Shown: positions 11,465-20,501, numbered from the stretch's first letter. The stretch: DNA of 64,000 nt from Flavobacteriales bacterium UBA1986 (GCA_002336245.1 DDDG01000019.1:43461-107460), one strand, 5' to 3'. Translations and numbers: made by a program. The notes: generated by a model from the letters alone, not told the origin.

Positions 11465-14163
11465 GGCCTCAAAAAGAGTTTGTGAACTTCCGAGAAGTTC
11501 TCGGACTTTAGGTGCATGAAATAGATACCAGAATTTAGGTGTTGTAAGTCAACAGCCGCATCTTCAAGTTTCCCTTCCTCAATGAGCTTGCCTTCCGCAC
11601 TGAATACCTGCCAGTCTAGATCGCTGAGGTCGGTTTCAATAAATACAACTCCAGAACTGGGGTTGGGGTGAATGCGTACTCTTTTTCTTTCAGCCTCTTC
11701 CAAGCCGATGGTCTGGAAGGAGATGGTTTCTGAAATACTGTCGGACCCACAAGAGCCAATCGATTTCAATTTGATGGTCACAGCGCCGTTTTGGCCAAGA
11801 ATTCTCCTAGGGCTAACCACACTTGAACGAAAGCCATTGTCTAAGTCCCAAACAAACGAATCTGCAAATTGTGAAGTATTCGTCAAGAAGAGTGTGTCTT
11901 CATTGGTGGTGTAGCTAAATCCAGCTGTTACAGTATAATCTGTGGTGATGTTTATTACTTGTTTTATGCTGTCGCTGAAGTTGGGTTTAATGCCGGTGGC
12001 GAAAGTGTCGCGCTTGAAGCCAGAAACCATGTATTCATAATCGCCTGGAGTAACGAGGCAAGAATCATTGAAATAATTCTGTTTCCAGAAACCGAAAGTG
12101 GTGAGTATCTGGAAGAAGCCGTTGGGGACTTCTCTTCGCCAAACGTTGTAGCCATTGACAAAAGAGGAGGAGTGGTTCCAATCCAGCTTAAATTGGTTTG
12201 CGCCCAAATCAGATATGCTTAGGTTGCTTACGGGCAACGGACGGTAAAAGTCAATGTCCAGTGTTTTGGAAATCGAATCACTGTTGCAGGCATTGATGGC
12301 AATCTGTGTCACTTTGTAAGTCCCGTTCTTTTGATAAATGTGAATGGGGTTTACATCAGATGAAGTGGTTCCATCTCCGAAATCCCAAAGCAAGTTGTTG
12401 GTTGAAGCTGAATTTGTGAAGCTAGCGGTAGCGCCGTTCACGGCTCGGCTGAAATCGGCGTTAACACTTACGGCCGTGTTTAAGGTGAGTGAATCGAAGA
12501 TGCCAAGGCTTAAGTTATAGTACGATCCACTTGTGTTTTGTTCGAGTTTTAAACCTCTTACCATATAAACGTAATCACCTGAGTCTACTACACAAGAATC
12601 GAGATAATTTGTGCCATTGATGGCTTCAGTATTCACTCTTGAAAAGAAATCGTCGTATTTCTTCTTGCGGTATATATGGTAGCCAAGAACTGGATCTGTA
12701 GAGGCGGTCCAGTTGAGTTGAACTCGGTTGTTTCCTTGATCGGTGGCTGTGAAGTTTGAGGCTGGCGAAATCATATGAAGACGAAGAGTTGGATCGCCCA
12801 TGAGGCTAATATTGACCCCTTTCTGCCAATTCCCTGCATCGTACACGCCACTGCTATTCATGGTCCTTTTAGCACATTGTCCCATACTTTCGCCAAGGCC
12901 CAAGGAATGGATTTGCCATTCTGGATTTCCAGTGTGGAATGAAGAAAGCCCATAACCCTGTGCGATGAGAGCTCGCAGCATATTGTTTTGAGTATCCCAA
13001 TCGCCGAGATATTCTCCATGAAGGAGATGGAATACAGACCGGAGGCTATCCCCGGAAACTTGATTGCTCGTGCCGATGCCAGTTAAAGTATTGAACGTGC
13101 CATTGCCGTTCGCGTATGACATTAAGTATGAATTGTTGTTGAGCGTTCCACGATAAGCTGCCTCATCGATGTTGTTACCAACTAGGGGCCGAAATGAACG
13201 GTAGGCAGCAGCGCCTTGCGCTTGATTCAAGCTGATGCCTATGCTGTCAACCACAAGAGCTTTAGTTGGTACATTCCATTGATTGGTCTTGTACTCATGC
13301 GAGCGAATGACATAATTCTTCATCAGTTGCCATTCGTTCATAGAAAAGAAGGTTAGATCACTGAAGTCAACACGACCAACCTGTAATTCTGCAGCACTTG
13401 GAATAGAATTCTGGTCCCATTTGCCATCACCACGGGCGTTTTGAGTTCGAAGGGGGTAGGAGAACCAGTTGCTTGAGTATTGTAAGTCCGTCCAGATTCC
13501 ATCTAAATCTGCGTACCAAGTATCTGTTGGCCAAGCACCCAAATGGTCATTAATCTGTCCATCAAATGCTTCTGTTCCAGAATATGGAACAGCCAAATGT
13601 CCAAAAAGATAAACGGCCTTAACATTCTGACGGTCTTTGTTGTATTCCTTTTGAATCCAATTTTTTACTGTGGTATCAGGCGCAGCGTTGTGAATGTCTT
13701 TTCGGATTACATGCCATCCGTCGCCTTCCAAATCGTTCGTGAGTATTCCCAATTCCTGCTGAAGTTGAGAGGCGTAAGCCAAATCGACCACAAGTAGAAG
13801 TTTTCCTCGGGTTTCTAACGGAGGCAATTCCATTCCAGCCGTGACGTATCCGTAAACGGTTTTTGTCGGTGTAGTTCGCTCAACTCTATACTCGTAGCTC
13901 TCACCTACATTCACATTGTAGTCAATGTACACATTGATAACACCCGATTGAGATCTTTTCACAGTCCCCCAGCTTACAGAGTCAGGATGCTTTCTCCAAA
14001 TTTTGTACGTGGTAGTTGTAGGATCTGGAACCCAGTCCAACCGAATCTGTGGGTTCGAGCCGCTGGTGGTAGTTGCTTCTATTTGAACAGCATAGTCTTC
14101 AACAGACTGTGCTGAGGAGAGCAGAGGAAGAATTAGAATTAGCGCGAAAAGGAGATGTCTCAT
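11461..14163 (-). CDS. T9SS-sorted protein with C25-peptidase-like, Fn3 and PKD domains
   Basis: About 900 residues long. A signal peptide (ALILILPLLSSAQ) is followed by an Fn3-like domain, then a region resembling the gingipain/C25 peptidase fold (LFGHLAVPYSG near residue 190, NDHLGAWPTDTWYADLDG), an Fn3-like domain, a PKD domain (WDFGDG, near residue 590), another Fn3-like domain and a second PKD-like stretch. The end is a type A T9SS sorting domain: HPNPSSG, an EGKL turn and SGIYFMHL. It would be exported through T9SS and attached to the surface or released. A Cys-His catalytic pair could not be assigned, so peptidase activity is uncertain. The ATG at 14163 is preferred over 14181, which lies in the -7 box. 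Confidence 0.8.
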   Translation of the reverse strand: MRHLLFALILILPLLSSAQSVEDYAVQIEATTTSGSNPQIRLDWVPDPTTTTYKIWRKHPDSVSWGTVKRSQSGVINVYIDYNVNVGESYEYRVERTTPTKTVYGYVTAGMELPPLETRGKLLLVVDLAYASQLQQELGILTNDLEGDGWHVIRKDIHNAAPDTTVKNWIQKEYNKDRQNVKAVYLFGHLAVPYSGTEAFDGQINDHLGAWPTDTWYADLDGIWTDLQYSSNWFSYPLRTQNARGDGKWDQNSIPSAAELQVGRVDFSDLTFFSMNEWQLMKNYVIRSHEYKTNQWNVPTKALVVDSIGISLNQAQGAAAYRSFRPLVGNNIDEAAYRGTLNNNSYLMSYANGNGTFNTLTGIGTSNQVSGDSLRSVFHLLHGEYLGDWDTQNNMLRALIAQGYGLSSFHTGNPEWQIHSLGLGESMGQCAKRTMNSSGVYDAGNWQKGVNISLMGDPTLRLHMISPASNFTATDQGNNRVQLNWTASTDPVLGYHIYRKKKYDDFFSRVNTEAINGTNYLDSCVVDSGDYVYMVRGLKLEQNTSGSYYNLSLGIFDSLTLNTAVSVNADFSRAVNGATASFTNSASTNNLLWDFGDGTTSSDVNPIHIYQKNGTYKVTQIAINACNSDSISKTLDIDFYRPLPVSNLSISDLGANQFKLDWNHSSSFVNGYNVWRREVPNGFFQILTTFGFWKQNYFNDSCLVTPGDYEYMVSGFKRDTFATGIKPNFSDSIKQVINITTDYTVTAGFSYTTNEDTLFLTNTSQFADSFVWDLDNGFRSSVVSPRRILGQNGAVTIKLKSIGSCGSDSISETISFQTIGLEEAERKRVRIHPNPSSGVVFIETDLSDLDWQVFSAEGKLIEEGKLEDAAVDLQHLNSGIYFMHLKSENFSEVHKLFLRP

Positions 14164-14178
14164 AATTAGTGTGTTGCC

Positions 14179-14186
14179 CAAATTTA
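14179..14186 (-). promoter_or_regulatory. -7 box for the T9SS-sorted gene
   Basis: TAAATTTG on the minus strand matches the Bacteroidota -7 consensus TAnnTTTG exactly and lies 15 bp before the ATG at 14163. No convincing -33 TTTG was found. The in-frame ATG at 14181 is inside this box, which favours the downstream start. Confidence 0.5.
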
Positions 14187-14221
14187 CGAAAGAAGCTGTA
14201 CCGTAAAAAAGGGCTTATTGA

Positions 14222-14944
14222 TCAGCCTTCAAATAGGAAGGAAATGGTGAAAACTTTCGAACGAATTTCATCGATTGGCGCCGAGAAGGTCGTGTTGTCG
14301 GGAACGTTGATGTCCCCAATTCCGTAACTCATTTTCAACTCAAGACCGAATTTGAAATACTCCAAGAAAAAATCAAAGCCACCTCCCACTTGGTAGGAAT
14401 AGGTGTGCCGTTTTATTTTGACCGGAGCATCGCCTGGCGGGGCATCCTCATTTGAAGCCAAGTCTAGGCTATACATCCCTCCACCAATGACGTAAGCTGC
14501 AAAGTTGTTGTAGCGAAGCGATCGGTACTTAATGTTTATCGGGAAGTCTAAATAAGTGGATTCAATTGGCTTTACCTGAGTGGTAGTCGTCGTTGGCCCT
14601 CTTCTATATGTGTACAATAAGTCGCGCTGAGCAAATGAAAGAGTAAATAGAAATCGGATATTCAATTCAGGCAATAGATGATAATCGGCGACAGTACCAA
14701 TATTAAAACCGGGTTGTTTTACTGTGTATACACCTAGTAGAGAGTCGCTGCTTAGAATGCTCGACTTTAAGCCGAAGTCGCCGACGTTCACACCTAAGTT
14801 GAAACCAAAGTGGAGTTTTTTACGATCGAACTCACGCAGGTTTTGAACCTTCTTCTTGTGGGAATACTTTTGAGCAAGGGCATCTTTACTTGGCAAAGCC
14901 AAGAAAGACAGCAATAGGATGAAAAATATGTGGACCCTTTTCAT
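14222..14944 (-). CDS. porT: PorT-family outer-membrane protein of the type IX secretion system
   Basis: The 240-residue protein has a signal peptide (MKRVHIFFILLLSFLALP...LAQ) and an outer-membrane beta-barrel pattern with alternating strands, a GGGMYSLDLAS turn, a second glycine-rich strand (YQVGGGFDFFLEY) and the terminal SFLFEG. Length and pattern match PorT, which is required for T9SS secretion in Porphyromonas and Flavobacterium. The frame extends up to 15013, but that would overlap ubiE; the ATG at 14944 gives a proper signal peptide. It is the last gene of the aspC-hldA-trkH-ubiE-porT operon, and a ubiE-porT pair is, to my knowledge, common in Bacteroidota. Three T9SS-type cargo genes occur elsewhere in this window. 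Confidence 0.82.
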   Translation of the reverse strand: MKRVHIFFILLLSFLALPSKDALAQKYSHKKKVQNLREFDRKKLHFGFNLGVNVGDFGLKSSILSSDSLLGVYTVKQPGFNIGTVADYHLLPELNIRFLFTLSFAQRDLLYTYRRGPTTTTTQVKPIESTYLDFPINIKYRSLRYNNFAAYVIGGGMYSLDLASNEDAPPGDAPVKIKRHTYSYQVGGGFDFFLEYFKFGLELKMSYGIGDINVPDNTTFSAPIDEIRSKVFTISFLFEG

Positions 14945-14981
14945 TAGCAAGGGCGCAAAAGTAATGAATGCCTGTTCAAGC

Positions 14982-15707
14982 TTAGGCTTTCTGACCAAAG
15001 TAGATTGAAGCAATCCCCATCGTGAGCGGATATTGTTTCACTTTTCGGTATCCAAGTCCATCTAGAATTGAAATGAAGGCCTCTCCGTGAGGGAAAGACT
15101 CTACAGATTCTGGGAGATAGGTGTAGGCACGAGCGTCTTTTGAAACCCATTTACCTACGACGGGTAATATGCGTTTAAAGTATAAATAGTAGAGACCTTT
15201 TACCAATCGGTTTGTTGGTTTGGAAAATTCTAGAATCGCGATTTGCCCACCCGGACGAAGAACGCGAAGCATTTCTGCCAATCCTTTCTCGAGGTTTTCA
15301 AAGTTTCGTACCCCAAAGGCAACCGTTATTGCATCGAAATGATCGTTTTCAAATTGAAGGTTTTCCGAGTCACCGTAAATGAGTGTCACAGTTTTATCCT
15401 TCCCTCGTTTCACCACCTTTTTGTTTCCAACGGCGAGCATGTCTTTTGAAATGTCTACCCCGATGACTTCTTCAGGCTTTAGGCTCAACAACTGAAGGGC
15501 GAAATCGCCTGTGCCAGTAGCAACATCTAAGAGACGTTTTGGCTTTGCTTTCGATAGAAGTTTCACCGCCTTCTTTCTCCAACCTCGATCGATGCCCAAC
15601 GACAAGGCGTGATTCAAGAAATCGTAACGATGTGCGATGTTGTCGAACATTTCAGCAACCTGTTCTTTTTTCGATTGCTCACTTTGATAAGGTGTAATCT
15701 CTGCCAT
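14982..15707 (-). CDS. ubiE: Demethylmenaquinone / ubiquinone methyltransferase UbiE (MenG)
   Basis: This SAM-dependent C-methyltransferase makes the last step of menaquinone synthesis; Bacteroidota use menaquinone, so MenG is the likely role. The 241 residues show the family N-terminus (VAEMFDNIAHRYDFLNHALSLGID), SAM motif I (LLDVATGTGDFAL), DISKDML and the post-motif FGVRNFENLEKGL with MLRVLRPGG. The ATG at 15707 shares one base with the trkH stop (TGATG); a TTG just before it is less likely. porT follows after 37 nt. Confidence 0.93.
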   Translation of the reverse strand: MAEITPYQSEQSKKEQVAEMFDNIAHRYDFLNHALSLGIDRGWRKKAVKLLSKAKPKRLLDVATGTGDFALQLLSLKPEEVIGVDISKDMLAVGNKKVVKRGKDKTVTLIYGDSENLQFENDHFDAITVAFGVRNFENLEKGLAEMLRVLRPGGQIAILEFSKPTNRLVKGLYYLYFKRILPVVGKWVSKDARAYTYLPESVESFPHGEAFISILDGLGYRKVKQYPLTMGIASIYFGQKA

Positions 15708-17530
15708 CAACCAACCATAAAGGATTCTTTCGGATACGTGTAATTCGTGCTCGCGATGTTCCGACTCAACGCGTAAGCTACGGTTAATGTTCCCAACCTT
15801 CCAACATACATGGAAATCATAACAACTACTTTTCCTGCATTGCTCAAGTAGGGTGTAACTCCAGTTGAGGCTCCAACGGTGCTGAACGCACTTACCTCCT
15901 CATAAACCAAGTCCATCATTCGGAACTGCCCTGAACTCAAAAGCTCAGATTCCGTTATGCTCAAAAGGAAGATTCCCAGTATGATGCCCGAAAGGGCAAA
16001 CATGAAAATAGAGTGACTTCGAAAGACCACCCCAGCAGGTATTCTCTTTTTAAAGAGTTCGATGTTTTTCTTCCCGCGAATGGTGGAATAGGCCGAAAGT
16101 ACAACCACTGAAAAGGTACTTGTTTTAATTCCTCCCGCAGTAGAGCTTGATGCACCACCAATGAACATGAGTACAAGGCAAACGATGATGAAAGGCATGG
16201 ACATTTGAGTGAGGTCAACTGTATTGAAGCCTGCGGTTCTAAGACTAATGGATTGGAATACAGAAGCTACAATGGCCGAAAAACTATCCTTCCCTTGCAG
16301 GGTGTTGTCCATTTCGAAAATGAAAAAGAAGAATGCGCCCCCAAAAATCAGGAGTGCCGCAGTGATAAGGGAGACCTGGCTTCCTAAAAAGGGCTTTTTC
16401 CAGCTGTGCTTTCTACGTTCCATAATCTTTCTTGGATCGAGAAGATCGAACAAAGTGGTAAAGCCGAGGGAGCCGAAAATGATGAGGACTCCTGCCGTGA
16501 TGTGAAACCATTGTAGGTTCACTAAGTAGTCGTTGTACAAACCTCCCGACATGGTTGAAAAGCCAGCGTTGTTGAAGGCTGAAACCGAATGGAAAAGAGA
16601 GAAAAAGAGTTTTTGACCAAAGGCCATATGCGTCAAGGAAGAGGTAGTTTGAAAGAAAATCAAGATCGACCCGAGCAATTCGATTAGGATACTGACTAAA
16701 ACAATTCGGCCCAGCATGCCTTTGGAGCTAAAAACAGACTCTTTATTCACGAAATCTTCGACCACTAAGTGATGCTTCATTCCAACTCCAAGGCGACCAA
16801 GAAGTGTGAGGAAGGCACCAAAAAGGATGATGTTGATTCCACCTACTTTCATGAGTATTAAGAGGATGGTATGTCCCTTTACGGTCCACATCGTTGCCGT
16901 GTCAAGGGTGATGAGTCCAGTGACACATGTGGCGCTAGTAGAAGTAAATAGGGCATCGATGAAGCTCACATCCCCGGTGCTCATTTCAGGCATCATGAGA
17001 AGCAGTGAACCTAAAAGAATGATTAAGCCAAATGAAAGAACAAAAATGAATGCCGGGTGCAGTTTGATGGTCGGCATAAATCCTCCCGATTGACTGAGCT
17101 CGGCGGCAACTATTGCAAAGAGGTAGAATTGAATGAAAAATTCAGATACATCTGCAAGGGCCATCATATCGAACGATCGAAAGATGGACTCAATCATAAG
17201 GGTATTGAAGAAGGTGTAAAAGAACCCATCTAGTATCAACACAACCACCATGAAGGCTTCGAACCAATGCTGTTTTATAAATTGAATGGGGCTAAAGTCG
17301 TAGAAGACCTTGAGAAGAAAATGGAAAACGTAAAAGAGGAAGCTCAGACGAATGACGCCCATTAAAATATCTTCCCCTTGAGGGCTGTGCTGAAAACCGT
17401 AATAGTACACAAGCACGCCAAGGGCGAAAATGGAAACGACTAAAGAGAGAATCTTAAAGCTTTTGAGCACACGTAGCTTCGAAGCGTAGATTTTGAGATT
17501 GATTTTCTCTCGCCACTCGTGAATGTCCAT
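15707..17530 (-). CDS. TrkH/KtrB-family potassium uptake membrane protein
   Basis: This inner-membrane cation channel subunit is expected to take up K+ (or Na+/K+). The 607 residues hold four pore-loop repeats of the TrkH/Trk/KtrB fold, each with its central Gly: SATCVTGL, SAFNNAGFS, SLRTAGFN and SAFSTVGAST. About 180 extra N-terminal residues with several membrane segments precede the first repeat, a longer form than Bacillus KtrB (about 445 aa). The gating partner KtrA/TrkA is not next to it. It lies 6 nt after hldA and shares a base with ubiE, inside a tight operon. Confidence 0.9.
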   Translation of the reverse strand: MDIHEWREKINLKIYASKLRVLKSFKILSLVVSIFALGVLVYYYGFQHSPQGEDILMGVIRLSFLFYVFHFLLKVFYDFSPIQFIKQHWFEAFMVVVLILDGFFYTFFNTLMIESIFRSFDMMALADVSEFFIQFYLFAIVAAELSQSGGFMPTIKLHPAFIFVLSFGLIILLGSLLLMMPEMSTGDVSFIDALFTSTSATCVTGLITLDTATMWTVKGHTILLILMKVGGINIILFGAFLTLLGRLGVGMKHHLVVEDFVNKESVFSSKGMLGRIVLVSILIELLGSILIFFQTTSSLTHMAFGQKLFFSLFHSVSAFNNAGFSTMSGGLYNDYLVNLQWFHITAGVLIIFGSLGFTTLFDLLDPRKIMERRKHSWKKPFLGSQVSLITAALLIFGGAFFFFIFEMDNTLQGKDSFSAIVASVFQSISLRTAGFNTVDLTQMSMPFIIVCLVLMFIGGASSSTAGGIKTSTFSVVVLSAYSTIRGKKNIELFKKRIPAGVVFRSHSIFMFALSGIILGIFLLSITESELLSSGQFRMMDLVYEEVSAFSTVGASTGVTPYLSNAGKVVVMISMYVGRLGTLTVAYALSRNIASTNYTYPKESFMVG

Positions 17531-17536
17531 TCGACC

Positions 17537-18532
17537 CTAGTTGGAATTTAGAATAGTCTGAATCAATTCTTCCTTGTCGATGGGAACAACACCAACCTTT
17601 TCGCACACTAGGCCTCCAGCCATATTTGACAGATATGCCGCTGTTTCAATGTCGAGACCCAGCGCCAAGCTTGCACTAGCAAGTGCAAGTACGGTATCGC
17701 CGGCACCAGATACATCGACGATGTTCCGAGGCATGGCAGGTAATATTCCCAAGTCGTTGCCCTGCATAAACAAAACACCTCTTTCACTTAAGGTGAGAAG
17801 TAGGGAGTCGCAACCGATGCGACTTTGGAGGGCTTGTGAAATCGACTTCAATTCTTCCTCTGTGGAAGTGGGTTTTTGCCAATTCAAACCTCCTATGATT
17901 TCCTTCAAGTTGGGCTTGAACAAGCTCACCTTCTGGTAGACTAAGAAGTGGTCTTTTTTTGGGTCAACTGCACAAAAAACATCGTATTCGTTGCAAAGTT
18001 TAATTCCTTCCTCAATGAGTCTTTTGGTAAGAACGCCTTTGTTGTAGTCTTGGAAAATGACCGCCTGAAAGGAAGCCTGCTCAAGACCCTCTTTTAGTTT
18101 TTTGAGAAGGGCATTTTCATCTGCAGTACTCAAGTCTTCGATGCGCTCTTCATCGACCCGAAGGAGGTGTTTATCATTCGCAATCACCCGATGTTTGATC
18201 GTTGTTTTTCGCTCTTTGCTTTGGATGAGTTGGGATCCGTTTAAATCCTTTTCTGAAAGAAGCTCGATCAATCGATTTCCAGAATCGTCATCCCCTACAA
18301 CGCTGAGCACTGTGACCTTCGCGCCAAGGGCTTTTAGATTAAGAGCAACGTTTGCAGCTCCGCCCAAGCGCTCTTCTCGGTGGCCAACATCAACCACAGG
18401 CACTGGAGCCTCTGGTGACATTCGCTCATGGATTCCGTAAATGTAGGAATCGACCATCACGTCACCAATAACGGCAAAGTGGGCTGTTCCAAGTTTCTCA
18501 ACGAGGTCTATTATTTCTTGGGGGCTATTCAA
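17537..18532 (-). CDS. hldA: PfkB-family sugar kinase, RfaE domain I / HldA-like heptose-7-phosphate kinase
   Basis: The protein is predicted to phosphorylate D-glycero-beta-D-manno-heptose 7-phosphate at C1 on the way to ADP-heptose for lipopolysaccharide core. The 331 residues show VIGDVMVDSYIYG at the N-terminus, the substrate loop RLGGAANVALNLKALG, a DYNKGVLT segment and the PfkB signature DVSGAGDTVLA with its catalytic Asp. It lacks the nucleotidyltransferase domain of bifunctional HldE, so that step must be encoded elsewhere. The only plausible start is a TTG at 18532, overlapping the aspC stop by 8 nt; the first in-frame ATG would remove the conserved beta strand. Confidence 0.8.
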   Translation of the reverse strand: MNSPQEIIDLVEKLGTAHFAVIGDVMVDSYIYGIHERMSPEAPVPVVDVGHREERLGGAANVALNLKALGAKVTVLSVVGDDDSGNRLIELLSEKDLNGSQLIQSKERKTTIKHRVIANDKHLLRVDEERIEDLSTADENALLKKLKEGLEQASFQAVIFQDYNKGVLTKRLIEEGIKLCNEYDVFCAVDPKKDHFLVYQKVSLFKPNLKEIIGGLNWQKPTSTEEELKSISQALQSRIGCDSLLLTLSERGVLFMQGNDLGILPAMPRNIVDVSGAGDTVLALASASLALGLDIETAAYLSNMAGGLVCEKVGVVPIDKEELIQTILNSN

Positions 18533-19724
18533 ATCCCAGAAGGGCTTCTTTGATTCTTCGTGCAGCTTCTCGCAAATCTTCGTCGGAGGCTGCGTAGGAA
18601 ATTCTCAAGCACTTGGGATTACCAAATGCTTCCCCACTCACAAGCGCAACGCCTGCTTCATTCAAGAGGTACATGCACAAGTCGTTTGCATCTTCGATGG
18701 TTTTTCCATTTTTCGACTTTCCAAATAATTCATCGATTTCGGGAAAGAGGTAAAAGGCACCACCAGGTTTGTTGAGTTTGAATTCGGGAATTTCACCCAA
18801 GAGCTCAATCAGCATATCTCGTCGTTTGAGAAATGCCTCACGCATCGTATCAATCACCTTAGGATCGGCTAAAACTGCAGCTTCAGCAGCTTTTTGAGAG
18901 ATTCCGCTGGCAGCAGAAGTGAACTGACCTTGGGTTTTAGTACAGGCTTTAGCAATCCACAAAGGAGCACCGATGTATCCGATTCTCCAGCCTGTCATTG
19001 CGAATGCTTTAGAGACTCCGTTTACGGTGACCACACGATCCATCATGCCGTCGATGCTGGCAAGACTTGCATGCTCGCCAACGAAATTGATGTGTTCGTA
19101 TATTTCGTCTGAAACAACGATGAGGTTCGGGTATTTTAGAATTACTTGAGCTAAAGCTTCGAGCTCAGTCCTGCTGTATAAGCTCCCGCTTGGGTTGCAT
19201 GGTGAGCTGAAAATCATCAACCGCGATTGATCGTTTAGATGTGCATCCAATTGGTCGGGGGTGAGCTTGAAATCTTGCTCTATTCCGCAAGGGATTTCCA
19301 CGACTTTTCCCTCCGACATATGTGCCATTGCGTGATAGGAAACCCAATAGGGGCTAGGTAGAACGACCTCGTCACCAGGATTAACAAGAGCGAGCGCAAC
19401 GTTCATGATGCTCTGCTTTGCTCCTGTGCTTACTACAATTTGGTTGGGCTCATAATGAAGGCCATTGTCGCGCAGAAATTTCGCGCAAATGGCTTCGCGC
19501 AAACTTTCGTAACCTGGAACGGGAGGATACTTGCTGAAATTTTCGTCGATGGCTTTTTTAGCGGCCTCCTTGATGAAATCGGGAGTGTTGAAGTCGGGTT
19601 CTCCCATGCTGAGGCCAATGATGTCTTTGCCTTCAGCACGAAGTTCTCGACTTCGAGTGGCCATTGCTATCGTGGCCGATTCAGCCAAACTTGCAATGCG
19701 GTGTGAGAGTCTTTTTTCCTCCAT
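18525..19724 (-). CDS. aspC: Class I pyridoxal-phosphate aminotransferase (aspartate aminotransferase-like)
   Basis: This transaminase probably acts on aspartate with 2-oxoglutarate. It has 399 residues and the subgroup Ib pattern: N-terminal GLSMGEPDFNTPDFIKEAA, KYPPVPGYESLREAI, the stretch SSPCNPSGSLYSR, SDEIYEHI, and the PLP lysine Lys239 in VSKAFAMTGWRIGY. The C-terminal Arg of CLRISYA fits carboxylate binding. It heads the aspC-hldA-trkH-ubiE-porT operon and has a consensus -7 box just upstream. Substrate range in this subgroup is broad, so aspartate is an inference. Confidence 0.88.
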   Translation of the reverse strand: MEEKRLSHRIASLAESATIAMATRSRELRAEGKDIIGLSMGEPDFNTPDFIKEAAKKAIDENFSKYPPVPGYESLREAICAKFLRDNGLHYEPNQIVVSTGAKQSIMNVALALVNPGDEVVLPSPYWVSYHAMAHMSEGKVVEIPCGIEQDFKLTPDQLDAHLNDQSRLMIFSSPCNPSGSLYSRTELEALAQVILKYPNLIVVSDEIYEHINFVGEHASLASIDGMMDRVVTVNGVSKAFAMTGWRIGYIGAPLWIAKACTKTQGQFTSAASGISQKAAEAAVLADPKVIDTMREAFLKRRDMLIELLGEIPEFKLNKPGGAFYLFPEIDELFGKSKNGKTIEDANDLCMYLLNEAGVALVSGEAFGNPKCLRISYAASDEDLREAARRIKEALLGFE

Positions 19725-19734
19725 TTGAAGAGCT

Positions 19735-19742
19735 CAAAAGTA
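19735..19742 (-). promoter_or_regulatory. -7 box for the aspC-hldA-trkH-ubiE-porT operon
   Basis: TACTTTTG on the minus strand fits TAnnTTTG exactly and ends 10 bp before the aspC ATG, implying a leader of only a few bases. No clear -33 TTTG precedes it. Confidence 0.5.
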
Positions 19743-19802
19743 ATGTTTTGCTCGCTGTTATTTGAGTGGTAAAACAGCCTTATTTTAGTCAAGAGCAGTG
19801 AA

Positions 19803-19838
19803 ATGAAAAAGAAGACTGCCTTAAAATTGGATTTATGA
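19803..19838 (+). CDS. 11-codon leader peptide overlapping the next start (or a broken N-terminus)
   Basis: A short frame, MKKKTALKLDL, starts at ATG 19803 and its TGA overlaps the ATG of the next gene as ATGA (19835-19838). It may couple translation of the transpeptidase gene. Alternatively a single-base change in the TTT run at 19832-19834 has separated a lysine-rich signal-anchor n-region from its hydrophobic segment. The sequence alone does not decide. Confidence 0.4.
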   Translation: MKKKTALKLDL

Positions 19839-20491
19839 CGCTCGTATCCTTATTCATTGCCTTGATTGTTGGGTGGAATGTCTCTAATATTCAGAGCGAG
19901 GAGGAGCTGTATCATCAGCTGGCCTATGAGACTTTCCTTCCAAAAAAGGACGTTTTTTTAAAGGCCATGAAAGGCTTCAAGCTTTTAAAGGAAGAGGGCA
20001 GCTTGGACAATCCCAGACTCATTACCATCATCGATATGGAATTGCCTTCCAGCAAAAAGAGGTTGTGGGTAATTGACCTAACATCAAAAAAGGTGGTCTA
20101 CCATTCCTTGGTGGCACATGGCAAGAACACAGGTGAGCTCAAAGCCGAATCCTTTTCGAATGTATTGGGTTCAAAACAATCGAGCTTAGGCTTCTATGTT
20201 ACTCTTGGAACTTACATGGGAAAACACGGCTATAGTTTAAAGCTGCGCGGCATGGAGGAAGGGATCAACGACATGGCTGAGGAAAGAGCGATTGTGATGC
20301 ACGGGGCCAACTATGTTTCTCGACAGTTTATAGAGCAGTACGGTAGATTAGGGAGAAGTTTTGGCTGCCCTGCAGTGCCGGTATTGAAATCGAAAAAGAT
20401 CATCGGCGAAATCAAGGGAGGAACTTGCTTATTTATCTATCATCCATCCGAGAAGTATTTGTTCGGTTCAAGATATCTCAACGGACTTTGA
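19835..20491 (+). CDS. L,D-transpeptidase-like protein, YkuD_2 (murein L,D-transpeptidase catalytic) family
   Basis: The 218-residue envelope protein starts with a hydrophobic segment (LVSLFIALIVGW) acting as signal or anchor. The catalytic motif of the family is clear: His156 in VMHGANYVS and Cys178 in GRSFGCPAVP. This is the YkuD_2 variant, distinct from the classic SxGC(I/V)R form. Such enzymes are expected to cross-link or remodel peptidoglycan in the periplasm, but the activity of this subfamily is little studied. The segment lacks the usual lysines before it; an out-of-frame MKKK peptide lies directly upstream. It converges with a second, unrelated-looking L,D-transpeptidase gene only 10 nt away. 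Confidence 0.82.
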   Translation: MTLVSLFIALIVGWNVSNIQSEEELYHQLAYETFLPKKDVFLKAMKGFKLLKEEGSLDNPRLITIIDMELPSSKKRLWVIDLTSKKVVYHSLVAHGKNTGELKAESFSNVLGSKQSSLGFYVTLGTYMGKHGYSLKLRGMEEGINDMAEERAIVMHGANYVSRQFIEQYGRLGRSFGCPAVPVLKSKKIIGEIKGGTCLFIYHPSEKYLFGSRYLNGL

Positions 20492-20501
20492 CGAACCCTG
20501 C

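Noticed and set aside
14945..15013. Longer PorT from 15013
   Set aside because: It would overlap the ubiE end and hide the signal peptide, which starts exactly at ATG 14944.
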